A DNA stretch of 64,000 nt, from positions 2,852,001 to 2,916,000 of the forward strand of contig NZ_VSRV01000001.1 in assembly GCF_008122525.1 (NCBI RefSeq), in the 5' to 3' direction. This DNA is from Marinomonas sp. IMCC 4694 (GTDB taxonomy: Bacteria > Pseudomonadota > Gammaproteobacteria > Pseudomonadales > Marinomonadaceae). Shown here piece after piece: positions 34,696 through 44,229 of the stretch. Under the pieces are notes generated by a model that was given only the letters and a program-made list of their open reading frames with translations, did no database searches and was not told the DNA's origin. The position numbers and the translations under genes were made by a program. Every line of letters begins with the position of its first letter. The stretch's first letter is position 1.

Positions 34696-35691
34696 CTAGA
34701 AAATTGAAGAGAATTCATCAACGTTTGAAGCATCGTATATAAAAGGCTTCGCCATTGCGCCGTCGCCATTTTTGTCTAGCTCAAGCGTGCCCATACGACC
34801 CATTGGAATTTCGGTTTTCGTGCCTTTGCCTTTCACAAGGTTGTAAGCCAGCATGGTTGCTGAATAACCAAGATCGATTGGGTTCCAGATAGCAAAGCTA
34901 TGAATGGCACCACTGTGCACATGACCTGCTAATTCAGAAGGAAGACCCAAACCAGTCACGTACACTTTGCCTGTTAATCCCAAATCGCTAACAGCTTGCG
35001 CGGCCGCCAAAATACCAACCGTAGTTGGTGCCACGATCACATCTAGATCAGGGTGATTTTTGATCAAAGCGGTCGCTTCACGGAAACTTTTATCCGCCAA
35101 GTCATCACCATAAACTGTGTCAACCAGTTTTAAATTGGAGAATTCACCCAAGGATTTTTTCATTTCCTCGATCCAGATATTTTGATTAGTCGAGGTAGGG
35201 GTCGCACTCAAAATCGCAAAAGTGCCAGATGTTTTACCTTTCTGAGCCACGGCATCTGCCGCTAATTTCACGTTCATACGGCCGATGAGACTGTTACTCG
35301 ATGGGTTTAAATGCACTTCTCGACCGGCTTGGCCCACACCAGAATCCCAAGAGATGACTTTGATGCCACGTTGTTGTGCTTTCTTGAGCGAAGGCACTAG
35401 GGCATCTGCATCATTGGCAGATACGGCAATGGCATCGACACGTTGTGCGATTAGCGAGTTGATGATTTCGATTTGACCTTCGGCCGTAGTGGACGTGGGG
35501 CCGGTGTAGATAATTTCTACATCACCCAGCTCTTTTCTCGCTTCTTCTGCACCGCGATAAGCCGCTTCAAAGAAACCAATCCCCATGGCTTTGACCAACA
35601 AAGCAACACGCACTTCTTCGGCTGCAATTGAATGGGAGGCGACTAATGTAGAACAAGCGAGAACCAGTGATTTTACTAAAGTACTTTTCAT
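34696..35691 (-). CDS. rhaS: Rhamnose ABC transporter substrate-binding protein RhaS
   Basis: A 331-residue periplasmic sugar-binding protein of the CUT2 class. ATG 35691 follows TTGGAGATAACA; a signal peptide ends at about VASHSIAA. The mature part (EVRVALLVKAMGIGFFEAAYRG, VIAPTTVGILAAAQAVSDLG) fits the rhizobial RhaS family. It is intact, in contrast to the three other binding proteins in this window. It is the first transporter gene after rhaR. Confidence 0.92.
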   Translation of the reverse strand: MKSTLVKSLVLACSTLVASHSIAAEEVRVALLVKAMGIGFFEAAYRGAEEARKELGDVEIIYTGPTSTTAEGQIEIINSLIAQRVDAIAVSANDADALVPSLKKAQQRGIKVISWDSGVGQAGREVHLNPSSNSLIGRMNVKLAADAVAQKGKTSGTFAILSATPTSTNQNIWIEEMKKSLGEFSNLKLVDTVYGDDLADKSFREATALIKNHPDLDVIVAPTTVGILAAAQAVSDLGLTGKVYVTGLGLPSELAGHVHSGAIHSFAIWNPIDLGYSATMLAYNLVKGKGTKTEIPMGRMGTLELDKNGDGAMAKPFIYDASNVDEFSSIF

Positions 35692-35759
35692 TGTTATCTC
35701 CAAGAGTGCGTCCATTTCCAACGGTTGCTAAAAGTGCGATTGTGGATCTGAGCCGCATA

Positions 35760-36542
35760 TTATTGTTTTTGTTGTCCTGCAATGATTAAGCGACAGCCTG
35801 CCGACTCAATCATATCTTTACTCTTGTTATCGATACCGTCATCCGTAATCACGATATCAATATGTGATAGAGGGCAAATGATCATACTTGAGCGGTTTTG
35901 AAACTTTGTACTATCAACCAAAAGCACCCGCTGATCGGCTCGATTAATAAATTTCATTACCGCTTGTACGATCTGAGGATCTGTCTCCATCACACCATGA
36001 GAATTAACGCCATAAGCACTGATAAAGAGCATGTCTGCAAAAATGTGTGTGGTGATATCCGTTGGATAAGGGCTCAGGATAATATTTTGCTCCCGATGAA
36101 TCTTACCGCTCGGCACAGTCACACTGCATTTGCTCTTTTTTACCAATTGATCGGCAATTACGAATGAGTTGGTAAACACCTGCAACTTCATATTACGCAT
36201 ATGCTCGGCCATGGCGGATGTCGTCGTACCGCCACTAATCATGATGGACATTTTATCCGTCAAAAGATCTGTCGCGGCTTTGGCGATATTGCGCTTTACT
36301 TCTGTGTTCAAGGTTTGACTCACAGAATAAGGCCGCCCAACCAAGCTTGCATCTGAAGGGGGGTTCAGCGACTCCGCACCACCTCGTACCCTTTTTAACA
36401 AGCCTTTCTTGTCTAATAATGCAATGTCCCGACGTACGGTGGCTTCTGACGATCCCAGCATTTCTACCAAGTAAGTCACTGTCACTACCGGACGCGTATC
36501 CACCTCAGACAAGATCACTCTATGCCGTTCAATTTCGTGCAT
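35760..36542 (-). CDS. rhaR: DeoR-family regulator of rhamnose genes
   Basis: A 260-residue DeoR-type regulator. ATG 36542 (MHEIERHRVILSEV) follows CGAGGATTATTT, and an in-frame start 12 codons upstream would run into the operator, so it is not favoured. The N-terminal HTH (VTVTYLVEMLGSSEATVRRDIALL) is followed by a sugar-phosphate sensing domain (KMSIMISGGTTTSAMAEHM). In rhizobia a DeoR-type RhaR occupies this position and represses the rha operons. It heads the rhaRSTPQ unit and is divergent from rhaD. Confidence 0.9.
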   Translation of the reverse strand: MHEIERHRVILSEVDTRPVVTVTYLVEMLGSSEATVRRDIALLDKKGLLKRVRGGAESLNPPSDASLVGRPYSVSQTLNTEVKRNIAKAATDLLTDKMSIMISGGTTTSAMAEHMRNMKLQVFTNSFVIADQLVKKSKCSVTVPSGKIHREQNIILSPYPTDITTHIFADMLFISAYGVNSHGVMETDPQIVQAVMKFINRADQRVLLVDSTKFQNRSSMIICPLSHIDIVITDDGIDNKSKDMIESAGCRLIIAGQQKQ

Positions 36543-36575
36543 AAATAATCCTCGAAATTTAATATAATTGTTTTT

Positions 36576-36657
36576 CAATCATTTTCAAGCATTTTCGTAA
36601 AATAATGTTTGAAAATGATTGGTTATGATCTAGTATGTACGCTATCAATCATTTTAA
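36576..36657. promoter_or_regulatory. Large inverted repeat and extra half-site: probable RhaR operator
   Basis: CAATCATTTTCAAGCATT (36576-36593) is mirrored by AATGTTTGAAAATGATTG (36604-36621), 17 of 18 positions pairing. A third partial copy, CAATCATTTTAA, occurs at 36646-36657. The sites lie between the divergent starts of rhaR (36542) and rhaD (36742), and multiple spaced copies are common for DeoR-family repressors. Confidence 0.8.
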
Positions 36658-36741
36658 CCCGCTGATTGCTCATAACAAATATAACATAACTTTCTCCTAA
36701 CCCCTGTATTTAAAGGGTTTAGAGTCTTGTCGAGGTTTCAA

Positions 36742-38835
36742 ATGAATAACAGTAGTACACTTCCAAATCGTTGGGACGATACCACCGCGGCGTCCATGAC
36801 CGAACCAGAGAAGCTTCAATACCGATCAAACTTGCTCGGTTCTGATATGAGAGTGACCAATTATGGCGGTGGCAATACCTCCGCAAAAATCGAAATGAAT
36901 GACCCTCTTAGCCGCAAAAAAACAACAGTACTGTGGGTAAAAGGCTCTGGCGGTGACATTGGTTCCATGGGGTTAGACGGTTTTTCCACACTGTATCTGG
37001 ACAAGCTCAACCAGCTATTACCCTTGTATCGCGGTTTAGAATTTGAAGACGAAATGGTCGCTTACTTACCCCACTGTACGTTCAATCTAAATTCTCGTGC
37101 CGCCAGCATTGATACCCCACTGCATGCGTATTTACCTTACCTTCATGTTGACCACCTTCATCCAGACGCGGTGATCGCTATCGCGGCAAGCAAAAACAGC
37201 AAACAACTCACAGAAGACATTTTCAACGGCGAGATTGGCTGGCTTCCATGGCGCCGCCCAGGTTTTCAGCTGGGCATGGATTTACATAAAATCGCCACCG
37301 AAAACCCACACCTGAAAGGTGTCGTGCTAGAAAGCCATGGCTTATTTACTTGGGCCGATGATTGCAAAGACTGCTATTTACTGTCGCTAGACATCATCAA
37401 CAAAGCCCAAAACTGGCTAGAGCAACAAAGTGTCGGCAAAGCCGCCTTTGGTGGCGAATTATTTAAAACCTTACCAGACGACAAACGCCAACAAGTGGTT
37501 TCGAGCTTAATGCCACTCATTCGTGGCAAAACCAGCGAAAAACAACGTCAAATTGGTCACTTCAATGCATCCGACGAAGTATTGCAATTAGTTAACTCTA
37601 AAGATCTAGATCGTCTTGCAAAACTGGGCACCTCTTGCCCAGACCATTTCTTACGCACTAAGATTCGTCCGTTTGTGGTCAATTACAATCCAGAAACAGA
37701 CAATCTAGATGAGGTCATTGAGTCATTAGATAAAAGCCTGGCTGACTACCGCGACGATTACGCCGGTTACTACAATCGTTGTAAACGCGACAACAGCCCA
37801 GCTATGCGCGATCCAAACCCCGTCATTTATTTGATTCCTGGGGTCGGTATGCTGTCTTTTGCCAAGGACAAAGCCACGGCACGAATCGCTGGCGAGTTCT
37901 ATGTTAATGCGATTAATGTCATGCGTGGCGCCGACAGCGTGAGCGAATACGTTGGCTTGCCAGAACAAGAAGCCTTCGACATTGAATACTGGTTATTAGA
38001 AGAAGCCAAACTGCAACGCATGCCAAAACCCAAGTCCTTGGCTGGTCATATTGCTTTGGTCACAGGTGCGGCTGGCGGTATTGGTCTTGCGACGGCAAAA
38101 CGTCTCGCTAAAGAAGGTGCCAACATCGTATTGATGGACATAGACGAAGACGCTCTGCAAACCGCTCAGGCGAATATGAACAATGAGTTTGGCAAAGATT
38201 GCGCGTCTAGTATCAAGATGGATGTGACCAACGAAGACGATGTTATCCGTGCAGTGAAACATTGCGCTGTCGCCTTTGGTGGTTTGGATATCGTTGTTTC
38301 CAACGCGGGCATTGCCTCTTCCGCACCATTAGAAGAAACCACGCTTGCTCTATGGAATAAAAACCAAAGCATCTTATCAACGGGGTATTTCCTGGTTGCT
38401 CGTGAAGCCTTTAGTCTGTTAAAACAACAGGATATGGGCGGCAACATGGTATTTATTGCCAGTAAAAACGGCTTGGTTGCCAGTGCAAACGCCAGCGCCT
38501 ATTGCGTTGCAAAAGCGGCTGAAATTCAGCTTGCTCGCTGCGTTGCCCTAGAAGGTGCACCACTGGGTATTCGTTCCAATGTGGTTAACCCAGATGCCGT
38601 TTTGCGCGGTTCAAAGATTTGGACCGGTAAATGGAAAGAGGAACGTGCCAGTGCCTATAAGATGTCTACAGATGATTTGGAAGAGCATTATCGTCAACGT
38701 AGCATGCTGAAGCTCAACGTATTTCCTGAAGACATCGCCGAGGCCATTTACTTTTTTGCGTCTGATGCGTCGTCTAAATCGACAGGCAATATTCTAAATG
38801 TCGACGCGGGTCATGCACCGTCGTTTACTCGTTAA
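36742..38835 (+). CDS. rhaD: Bifunctional rhamnulose-1-phosphate aldolase / short-chain dehydrogenase
   Basis: A 697-residue fusion, known elsewhere as RhaD in rhizobia or RhaEW. The N-terminal class II aldolase domain (about 1-420) has zinc-ligand histidines in HVDHLHPDAVIAI and VVLESHGLFTW and splits rhamnulose-1-phosphate into dihydroxyacetone phosphate and L-lactaldehyde. The C-terminal SDR domain has the NAD site VTGAAGGIGLATAKRLA near 440 and the catalytic YCVAKAAE near 585, and is thought to oxidise lactaldehyde to lactate. The ATG follows GTCGAGGTTTCAA. It is the first gene of the rhaD-rhaI unit under the RhaR operator. Confidence 0.93.
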   Translation: MNNSSTLPNRWDDTTAASMTEPEKLQYRSNLLGSDMRVTNYGGGNTSAKIEMNDPLSRKKTTVLWVKGSGGDIGSMGLDGFSTLYLDKLNQLLPLYRGLEFEDEMVAYLPHCTFNLNSRAASIDTPLHAYLPYLHVDHLHPDAVIAIAASKNSKQLTEDIFNGEIGWLPWRRPGFQLGMDLHKIATENPHLKGVVLESHGLFTWADDCKDCYLLSLDIINKAQNWLEQQSVGKAAFGGELFKTLPDDKRQQVVSSLMPLIRGKTSEKQRQIGHFNASDEVLQLVNSKDLDRLAKLGTSCPDHFLRTKIRPFVVNYNPETDNLDEVIESLDKSLADYRDDYAGYYNRCKRDNSPAMRDPNPVIYLIPGVGMLSFAKDKATARIAGEFYVNAINVMRGADSVSEYVGLPEQEAFDIEYWLLEEAKLQRMPKPKSLAGHIALVTGAAGGIGLATAKRLAKEGANIVLMDIDEDALQTAQANMNNEFGKDCASSIKMDVTNEDDVIRAVKHCAVAFGGLDIVVSNAGIASSAPLEETTLALWNKNQSILSTGYFLVAREAFSLLKQQDMGGNMVFIASKNGLVASANASAYCVAKAAEIQLARCVALEGAPLGIRSNVVNPDAVLRGSKIWTGKWKEERASAYKMSTDDLEEHYRQRSMLKLNVFPEDIAEAIYFFASDASSKSTGNILNVDAGHAPSFTR

Positions 38836-38921
38836 AGACGCTAGATATTTATTCAAAGACCTTTGCACGCGCTATCGTCGCGCGAAGGTCTCGATTAAAA
38901 GAACAATAAAAAGGAATCACC

Positions 38922-40214
38922 ATGAAACAACTTATTGATCAAAACTGGCTACAAGAGCAAAACGCCAAACAAGAAGCGGCGGTTACTAGCGATTACAATG
39001 CGCTGGCGGAAAAACTGGATCGCTCCGGCATCAAAATCGATACTATTTTAGAGCAAGCTAAGCAATTTACCGTTGCAGTTCCTTCTTGGGGTGTCGGCAC
39101 GGGTGGTACGCGTTTCGCGCGTTTTCCGGGCAAAGGCGAGCCACGCAATATCTTTGAAAAGCTTGACGACTGCTCGGTTATTCAACTGCTATCACAAGCC
39201 ACGCCAGCCGTGTCCTTGCATATTCCTTGGGACAGACCAAAAGATCCAAGCGAACTACGCCAATACGCTGAGCAATATGGCTTGCACTTTGATGCGATGA
39301 ATTCCAACACATTCCAAGATCAAATCGGTCAGGAAGAATCGTACAAATTCGGCAGTTTGACGCACACCAACAAAGCCGTGCGTGAACAAGCCATTGCTCA
39401 CAACATTGACGTGGTGGAACTAGGTCAAAAGTTGGGATCAAAAGCCCTCACGGTTTGGGTGGGCGATGGGTCTAACTTCCCTGGCCAACAACACTTTAAA
39501 AACAGCTTCACGCATTATTTAGAAAGCATTAAAGAAGTTTATAACAGCCTACCAGATGACTGGAACATGCTGCTAGAACACAAAATCTTTGAACCGGCTT
39601 TCTACTCAACCGTGATTCAAGATTGGGGCAGCAGCTACCTTGCAGCAAAAGAAACCGGCGAGCGTTGCTTGTCTCTGGTGGATTTGGGGCATCATGCGCC
39701 AAACGTCAACATCGAAATGATCGTCAGTCGTCTTGCGCAATTCGGCAAGCTAGGCGGATTCCATTTCAACGACAGTAAATACGGTGATGATGATTTGGAC
39801 AGCGGTTCTATCAACCCTTATCAGCTATTCCTGATCTTCAATGAATTGACCGACATTCGTGCGCAAGATCCGTCTTACAGCCCGTTTTACATGTTGGATC
39901 AATCCCATAACGTCACCGACCCAATCGAAAGTTTGATGTACAGCGCCGCCGAAGTACAACGCGCCTTCGTGAAAAGTTTATTGGTAGATCGCAGCGCGTT
40001 AACTCAATACCAAGAAGCAAATGATCCAATGATGGCGCAAGCTAGCTTGAAACAAGCTTATAACTTGGACGTCGAGCCAATCTTACAAATGGCACGTTTA
40101 CAAGCTGGAGGCGCCATTGATCCAGTGAGCTGTTACCGAGCAAGCGGCTATCGCGCAGCTGTTGCTAAGGCTCGTCCTGCAGATCCGAATAAAACTGGCT
40201 CAGGGATTGTATAA
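38922..40214 (+). CDS. rhaI: L-rhamnose isomerase (rhizobial/Pseudomonas type)
   Basis: A 430-residue TIM-barrel sugar isomerase of the RhaI type found in rhizobia and Pseudomonas stutzeri, not the E. coli RhaA type. Metal ligands and active-site residues are visible in LLEHKIFEPAFYS, LVDLGHHAPNVNIE and GGFHFNDSKYGDDDLDSG. It converts L-rhamnose to L-rhamnulose. The ATG follows AAAAAGGAATCACC, 86 bases after rhaD, so both are one transcript ending at the following terminator. Confidence 0.94.
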   Translation: MKQLIDQNWLQEQNAKQEAAVTSDYNALAEKLDRSGIKIDTILEQAKQFTVAVPSWGVGTGGTRFARFPGKGEPRNIFEKLDDCSVIQLLSQATPAVSLHIPWDRPKDPSELRQYAEQYGLHFDAMNSNTFQDQIGQEESYKFGSLTHTNKAVREQAIAHNIDVVELGQKLGSKALTVWVGDGSNFPGQQHFKNSFTHYLESIKEVYNSLPDDWNMLLEHKIFEPAFYSTVIQDWGSSYLAAKETGERCLSLVDLGHHAPNVNIEMIVSRLAQFGKLGGFHFNDSKYGDDDLDSGSINPYQLFLIFNELTDIRAQDPSYSPFYMLDQSHNVTDPIESLMYSAAEVQRAFVKSLLVDRSALTQYQEANDPMMAQASLKQAYNLDVEPILQMARLQAGGAIDPVSCYRASGYRAAVAKARPADPNKTGSGIV

Positions 40215-40248
40215 GCCAAGAGAGTAGAAACAAAATAGTTAAGAAAAA

Positions 40249-40281
40249 CAAAAATATAGTCTTCCTCATAGGCTATATTTT
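40249..40281 (+). terminator. Terminator after rhaI
   Basis: AAAATATAG and CTATATTTT form a stem (about 40252-40281) with a 13-base loop, followed by T residues. It lies 35-65 bases after the rhaI stop. The rest of the 211-base gap to the next gene is very AT-rich and shows no further structure. Confidence 0.75.
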
Positions 40282-40425
40282 TTTAACGAGATAAATTTTA
40301 GAAACAATGTTTTAATAAAAATATAAAAATATAAAAATAAATTTAGAAATCTATTTCAAATGAATATATTGTAATTTATGTTTAAGAAAACATGTCGCAA
40401 TCCAACAATAATATAGGGATTAAAA

Positions 40426-41544
40426 ATGCATGACCTATTAAAAGAAAAGAAACATGTTATTTCAAAGCCTCAAACCATAGAGGCAATCGATCTGTTGACT
40501 CAAAATCTTATCAATATTGAAGATACTACCGGTGACTTTCTGCTGCGCCTTGAGGACGGTCGAGTGATCGACACCAAAGGCTGGGCTGGCTGGGAATGGA
40601 CTCATGGCATTGGTTTATATGGCTTATTCAAGTATTGGCAAATCACCAATAACCCAGACACCCTAAAAATCATCCAAGACTGGTTCGAACAACGTCTGAG
40701 TGAAGGCACGCCAACCAAAAACATTAACACGGTTGCGCCCTTTTTAACGCTGGCTTGCTTGCATGAACGTACGCCAAAAGAGTCTTGGCTGCCGTATTTG
40801 GAAGAATGGGCTGAATGGGTAATGTACGAAATACCCCGCGTGCAAGAAGGCGGCCTTCAGCACATCGTTTATAACAGCGTAAACCACAACCAAATGTGGG
40901 ACGACACCTTAATGATGAGCGTCCTGCCGCTCGCCAAAATAGGCAAATTACTTAATAAACCCGATTATGTGGAAGAAGCAAAATACCAATTTTTGACTCA
41001 TATACAATACCTAATGGATTCAAAAAGCGGCCTGTGGTTTCACGGCTGGACGTTCGAGGGCAACCACAACTTTGCCGATGCTTTATGGGCTCGCGGCAAT
41101 AGCTGGATCACGATCGTCATTCCAGAATTCATCGAATTATTAGATTTGGCTGAAAACGATCCGATTCGCCGTTTCTTGTTGTCTACTTTAGAACGCCAAG
41201 TCAAAGCCCTAAGCGAACTACAACACAGCGATGGTCTCTGGCACACCTTGTTAGACGATAGCAGCACTTACCTAGAAGCGTCCGCCTCTGCAGGATTTGC
41301 CTATGGCATTTTAAAAGCCGTACGCAAACGCTATCTCTCTAGTGACTATTTACCTATTGCGGAAAAAGCCATCAAAGCAGTCTATGGCAACATTGACGCG
41401 CAAGGCGAACTGCAAAACACCTCTTTTGGCACCGCTATGGGTGACGACTTGGAGTATTACAAAAACATCAAAATTACCTCTATGCCTTATGGGCAAGCCA
41501 TGGCGATTTTATGTCTTAGCGAGAGTCTACGTCGCTATATCTAG
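40426..41544 (+). CDS. GH105 unsaturated rhamnogalacturonyl hydrolase
   Basis: A 372-residue (alpha/alpha)6-barrel enzyme of the GH88/GH105 group, similar to YteR/YesR. It hydrolyses the unsaturated galacturonyl residue left by rhamnogalacturonan lyase, releasing 5-dehydro-4-deoxy-glucuronate and a rhamnose-ended fragment. Typical segments are GWEWTHGIGLYGLFKYW, NTVAPFLTLACLHE, NQMWDDTLMMSVLPLAKIGKLL (with the catalytic Asp pair), WFHGWTFEGNHNFADALWARGNSW and LLDDSSTYLEASASAGFAYG. There is no signal peptide, so it acts in the cytoplasm on imported disaccharides, probably brought in by the TRAP transporter encoded next. Confidence 0.9.
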   Translation: MHDLLKEKKHVISKPQTIEAIDLLTQNLINIEDTTGDFLLRLEDGRVIDTKGWAGWEWTHGIGLYGLFKYWQITNNPDTLKIIQDWFEQRLSEGTPTKNINTVAPFLTLACLHERTPKESWLPYLEEWAEWVMYEIPRVQEGGLQHIVYNSVNHNQMWDDTLMMSVLPLAKIGKLLNKPDYVEEAKYQFLTHIQYLMDSKSGLWFHGWTFEGNHNFADALWARGNSWITIVIPEFIELLDLAENDPIRRFLLSTLERQVKALSELQHSDGLWHTLLDDSSTYLEASASAGFAYGILKAVRKRYLSSDYLPIAEKAIKAVYGNIDAQGELQNTSFGTAMGDDLEYYKNIKITSMPYGQAMAILCLSESLRRYI

Positions 41545-42262
41545 CTATTTTTTAAACAAGCAAAACCCACTATCAATTTCTTAAAAAACAACAAACATAA
41601 GAAGGATAAGAAAATGAAAACTAAATTATTTACCACAGCACTTACTCTAATAAGCTTAGGGCTAGCCTCGGCATCCGCTTATGCGGAGAACTTACGTTTT
41701 GGCTACGCGAGCAACGCGACACCAACCGTTGAAGCCATGAAAAAATTTGCCGAATTAGTGGATCAGAAAACAAAAGGCGATGTCACTGTTACCTTTTTTC
41801 CTGACAGCCAATTAGGTGGCGAACGTGAAATGGTCGAGTTACTACAAGCTGGCCTGCTAGACATGACAAAAGTCAGTGGCGGCCTAATGGAAAGCTTTGC
41901 TCCTGTGTATGGTGTCTTTTCCATGCCGTACTTATTTGATAGCCAAGCGCATTTCTACGATGTGATGGATAATCCAAAAATCACCACACCGATTTATGAA
42001 TCATCGAAAGGCGAAGGTATTTTGGGGTTAACCTATTACGACAGTGGCGCTCGTAGTTTCTATACCTCAGAAAAAATCATCCGTAATGTGGACGACCTAA
42101 AAGGTCTCAAAATTCGCGTAATGCAAAGCCCAACCTCCATCAAGATGGTAAAAATGCTCGGTGGCTCACCTATCGCTATGGTAAGCGTCCGGCAAACCAC
42201 ACATTTTAATCCCTTTACAACTCCTTAAAGTCTGTTGTCTTTTAAATAGGAGCAACAGACTC

Positions 42263-42625
42263 ATGTTTACCGCGTCATCTCAACTCAACGTCACCCTTAT
42301 TTGTGGCCCTACCGATATGCGAAAAGCCATTGATGGACTCTGTAATATTGTCGCCTACAATCTTGAAAAAGAGCCTTGTAGCGAACAATTGTTTGTCTTC
42401 TGTGGACGAGCACGTGACAAGATCAAAATCCTGCAATGGTCAAACAATGGTTTTTGGTTACATTACAAACGATTGGAAAAAGGCCACTTCCAATGGCCGG
42501 GGATTGATGATGAACTCTTGTCCCTTCAGGTTTCCTCCAGACAACTCAATTGGTTGCTGGACGGCCTACCGATTCATTCTTCACAAGCTCATCCGCATTT
42601 AACCTACCGATATCATGACGAATAG
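42263..42625 (+). CDS. tnpB: IS66 accessory protein TnpB
   Basis: A 120-residue IS66 Orf2/TnpB protein, identified by ICGPTDMRKAIDGLCNIV and LFVFCGRARDKIKILQWSNNGFWLHYKRLEKG. It is needed for transposition of most IS66 elements, by an unclear mechanism. It lies directly upstream of tnpC inside the element. Confidence 0.95.
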   Translation: MFTASSQLNVTLICGPTDMRKAIDGLCNIVAYNLEKEPCSEQLFVFCGRARDKIKILQWSNNGFWLHYKRLEKGHFQWPGIDDELLSLQVSSRQLNWLLDGLPIHSSQAHPHLTYRYHDE

Positions 42626-42651
42626 CCCATTTGGTTGGTATAATCCAACCC

Positions 42652-44229
42652 ATGAAAATACGCTCAGAAGACTTACCCAATGACATTGACTCGCTTAAGG
42701 CCAAATTGCTTGAGCAAGCTTTGCTATTGGATGAAAAAGACAGTCTTCTGGGTAAAAAGGATATTCTGCTTGCCCAATGGCAATCCAAGTATCAGCTTAT
42801 TTTGGAACAGTGGCGTTTGGCGCAGCAAAAGCAGTTTGGCAAAAGCTCGGAAGTCTCGCCCGGCCAAGGAGAGTTGTTTGATGAAAGTGCGATTGAGGCA
42901 GCAGAGGCATTAACCGATGCCGAGCCTGAAACGCAAACCATCTCTTACACTCGTGCCAAGCCTAAGCGCAAACCCTTGCCCAAAGACCTGCCGCGCGAAA
43001 TCGTTGTGCTGGACGCTGCCGAGTCTGATAAAGTCTGTTCCTGCTGCCAAGGGGCGCTTCATTGTATTGGTGAAGACCGTTCTGAAAAGTTAGAGTTTAT
43101 CCCAGCCCAACTCAAGGTCATCGAAACAGTCCGCCCTAAATACGCGTGCCGTGAGTGTGAAAAGACAGGCACGCAGAACGCCATCAAACAAGCGGCTATG
43201 CCACCGAGTATTATCCCAAAAGGCATCGCCACACCGAGTTTGCTGAGTCAGATTATCACCGGTAAATTCCAATACAGCTTACCGCTCTATCGACAAGAAA
43301 CCTTATTTAAACAATACGGTATTGAGTTAAGCCGACGAACCATGTCAGATTGGATGAAAAAATGTGCTGATGCCTTAGAGCCGCTTTATGAACGGCTACA
43401 TCAAGAATTACTGAAACAGTCCGTCATCCAAGCCGATGAAACCACGCTTAATGTGATTAAAGAAGCTCGTTCAAAATGCTACATGTGGGTGTATTGCACT
43501 GGCAATGATGCCCCAGACAAACACAACCCGATCCCGAATATTGTCTTATACGATTACCAACCGACTCGAAGTGGGCAATGCGCCGTTGATTTTTTACAAG
43601 GCTTCGATGGCTATCTCAATGTGGATGGTTATCAAGCGTACGAATCGACCCAAGCCACGCTGGCAGGCTGCTGGGCACACGCACGTCGAAAATTCATTGA
43701 AGCCGAAAAAGGCATGCCAAAGGGCAAATCAGGAAAAGCGACCATCGCCATCAGCTACATCAAAAAACTGTACGCCATCGAAACGCTGGCCCAACAGGCC
43801 GACAATGCAGAAGCCGCATTTAAAATCCGTCAGGAACAAGTCCCCGAAGTCTTAGCGAACTACAAAGCATGGCTTGAAAAATCGGCTCAACAGGTGCCAC
43901 CTAAATCCTTATTAGGCAAAGCCATCCAATACAATCTCAATCAATGGGACAAACTCAGTGTTTACTTGACTGATTGGCGCATCAACATCGACAACAATCG
44001 TGCTGAACGCGCCATTAAACCCTTCGTTATTGGACGTAAAAATTGGTTGTTTGCTAACACAGGAAGTGGCGCAAAATCCAGTGCCATGCTTTACAGCATC
44101 ATCGAAACAGCGAAAGCCAATGGGCTTATCCCGTATGATTACTTAGTCAGATTGTTTGAAGAACTGCCGAGAAGAAAGGAAAATGATGACATGGACGATT
44201 TATTGCCGTGGAATATCAGGCTAACTTAA
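42652..44229 (+). CDS. tnpC: IS66 transposase TnpC
   Basis: A DDE transposase of about 525 residues starting at ATG 42652. It shows the N-terminal coiled-coil-like helix (SLKAKLLEQALLLDEKDS) and HTH-like region, the zinc-binding domain (CSCCQGAL, CRECEKTGTQ), and the catalytic core: Asp in VIQADETTLNV, Asp in LNVDGYQAYE with the insertion CWAHARRKF, and Glu in NNRAERAIKPFVIGRKNWLFANT. The C-terminal domain ends DLLPWNIRLT. The gene is intact, so the element is potentially active. Confidence 0.95.
   Translation: MKIRSEDLPNDIDSLKAKLLEQALLLDEKDSLLGKKDILLAQWQSKYQLILEQWRLAQQKQFGKSSEVSPGQGELFDESAIEAAEALTDAEPETQTISYTRAKPKRKPLPKDLPREIVVLDAAESDKVCSCCQGALHCIGEDRSEKLEFIPAQLKVIETVRPKYACRECEKTGTQNAIKQAAMPPSIIPKGIATPSLLSQIITGKFQYSLPLYRQETLFKQYGIELSRRTMSDWMKKCADALEPLYERLHQELLKQSVIQADETTLNVIKEARSKCYMWVYCTGNDAPDKHNPIPNIVLYDYQPTRSGQCAVDFLQGFDGYLNVDGYQAYESTQATLAGCWAHARRKFIEAEKGMPKGKSGKATIAISYIKKLYAIETLAQQADNAEAAFKIRQEQVPEVLANYKAWLEKSAQQVPPKSLLGKAIQYNLNQWDKLSVYLTDWRINIDNNRAERAIKPFVIGRKNWLFANTGSGAKSSAMLYSIIETAKANGLIPYDYLVRLFEELPRRKENDDMDDLLPWNIRLT

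Noticed and set aside
42263..42602. Second frame overlapping tnpB
   Set aside because: It is the +1 shadow of tnpB; the tnpB product has clear IS66 Orf2 motifs.
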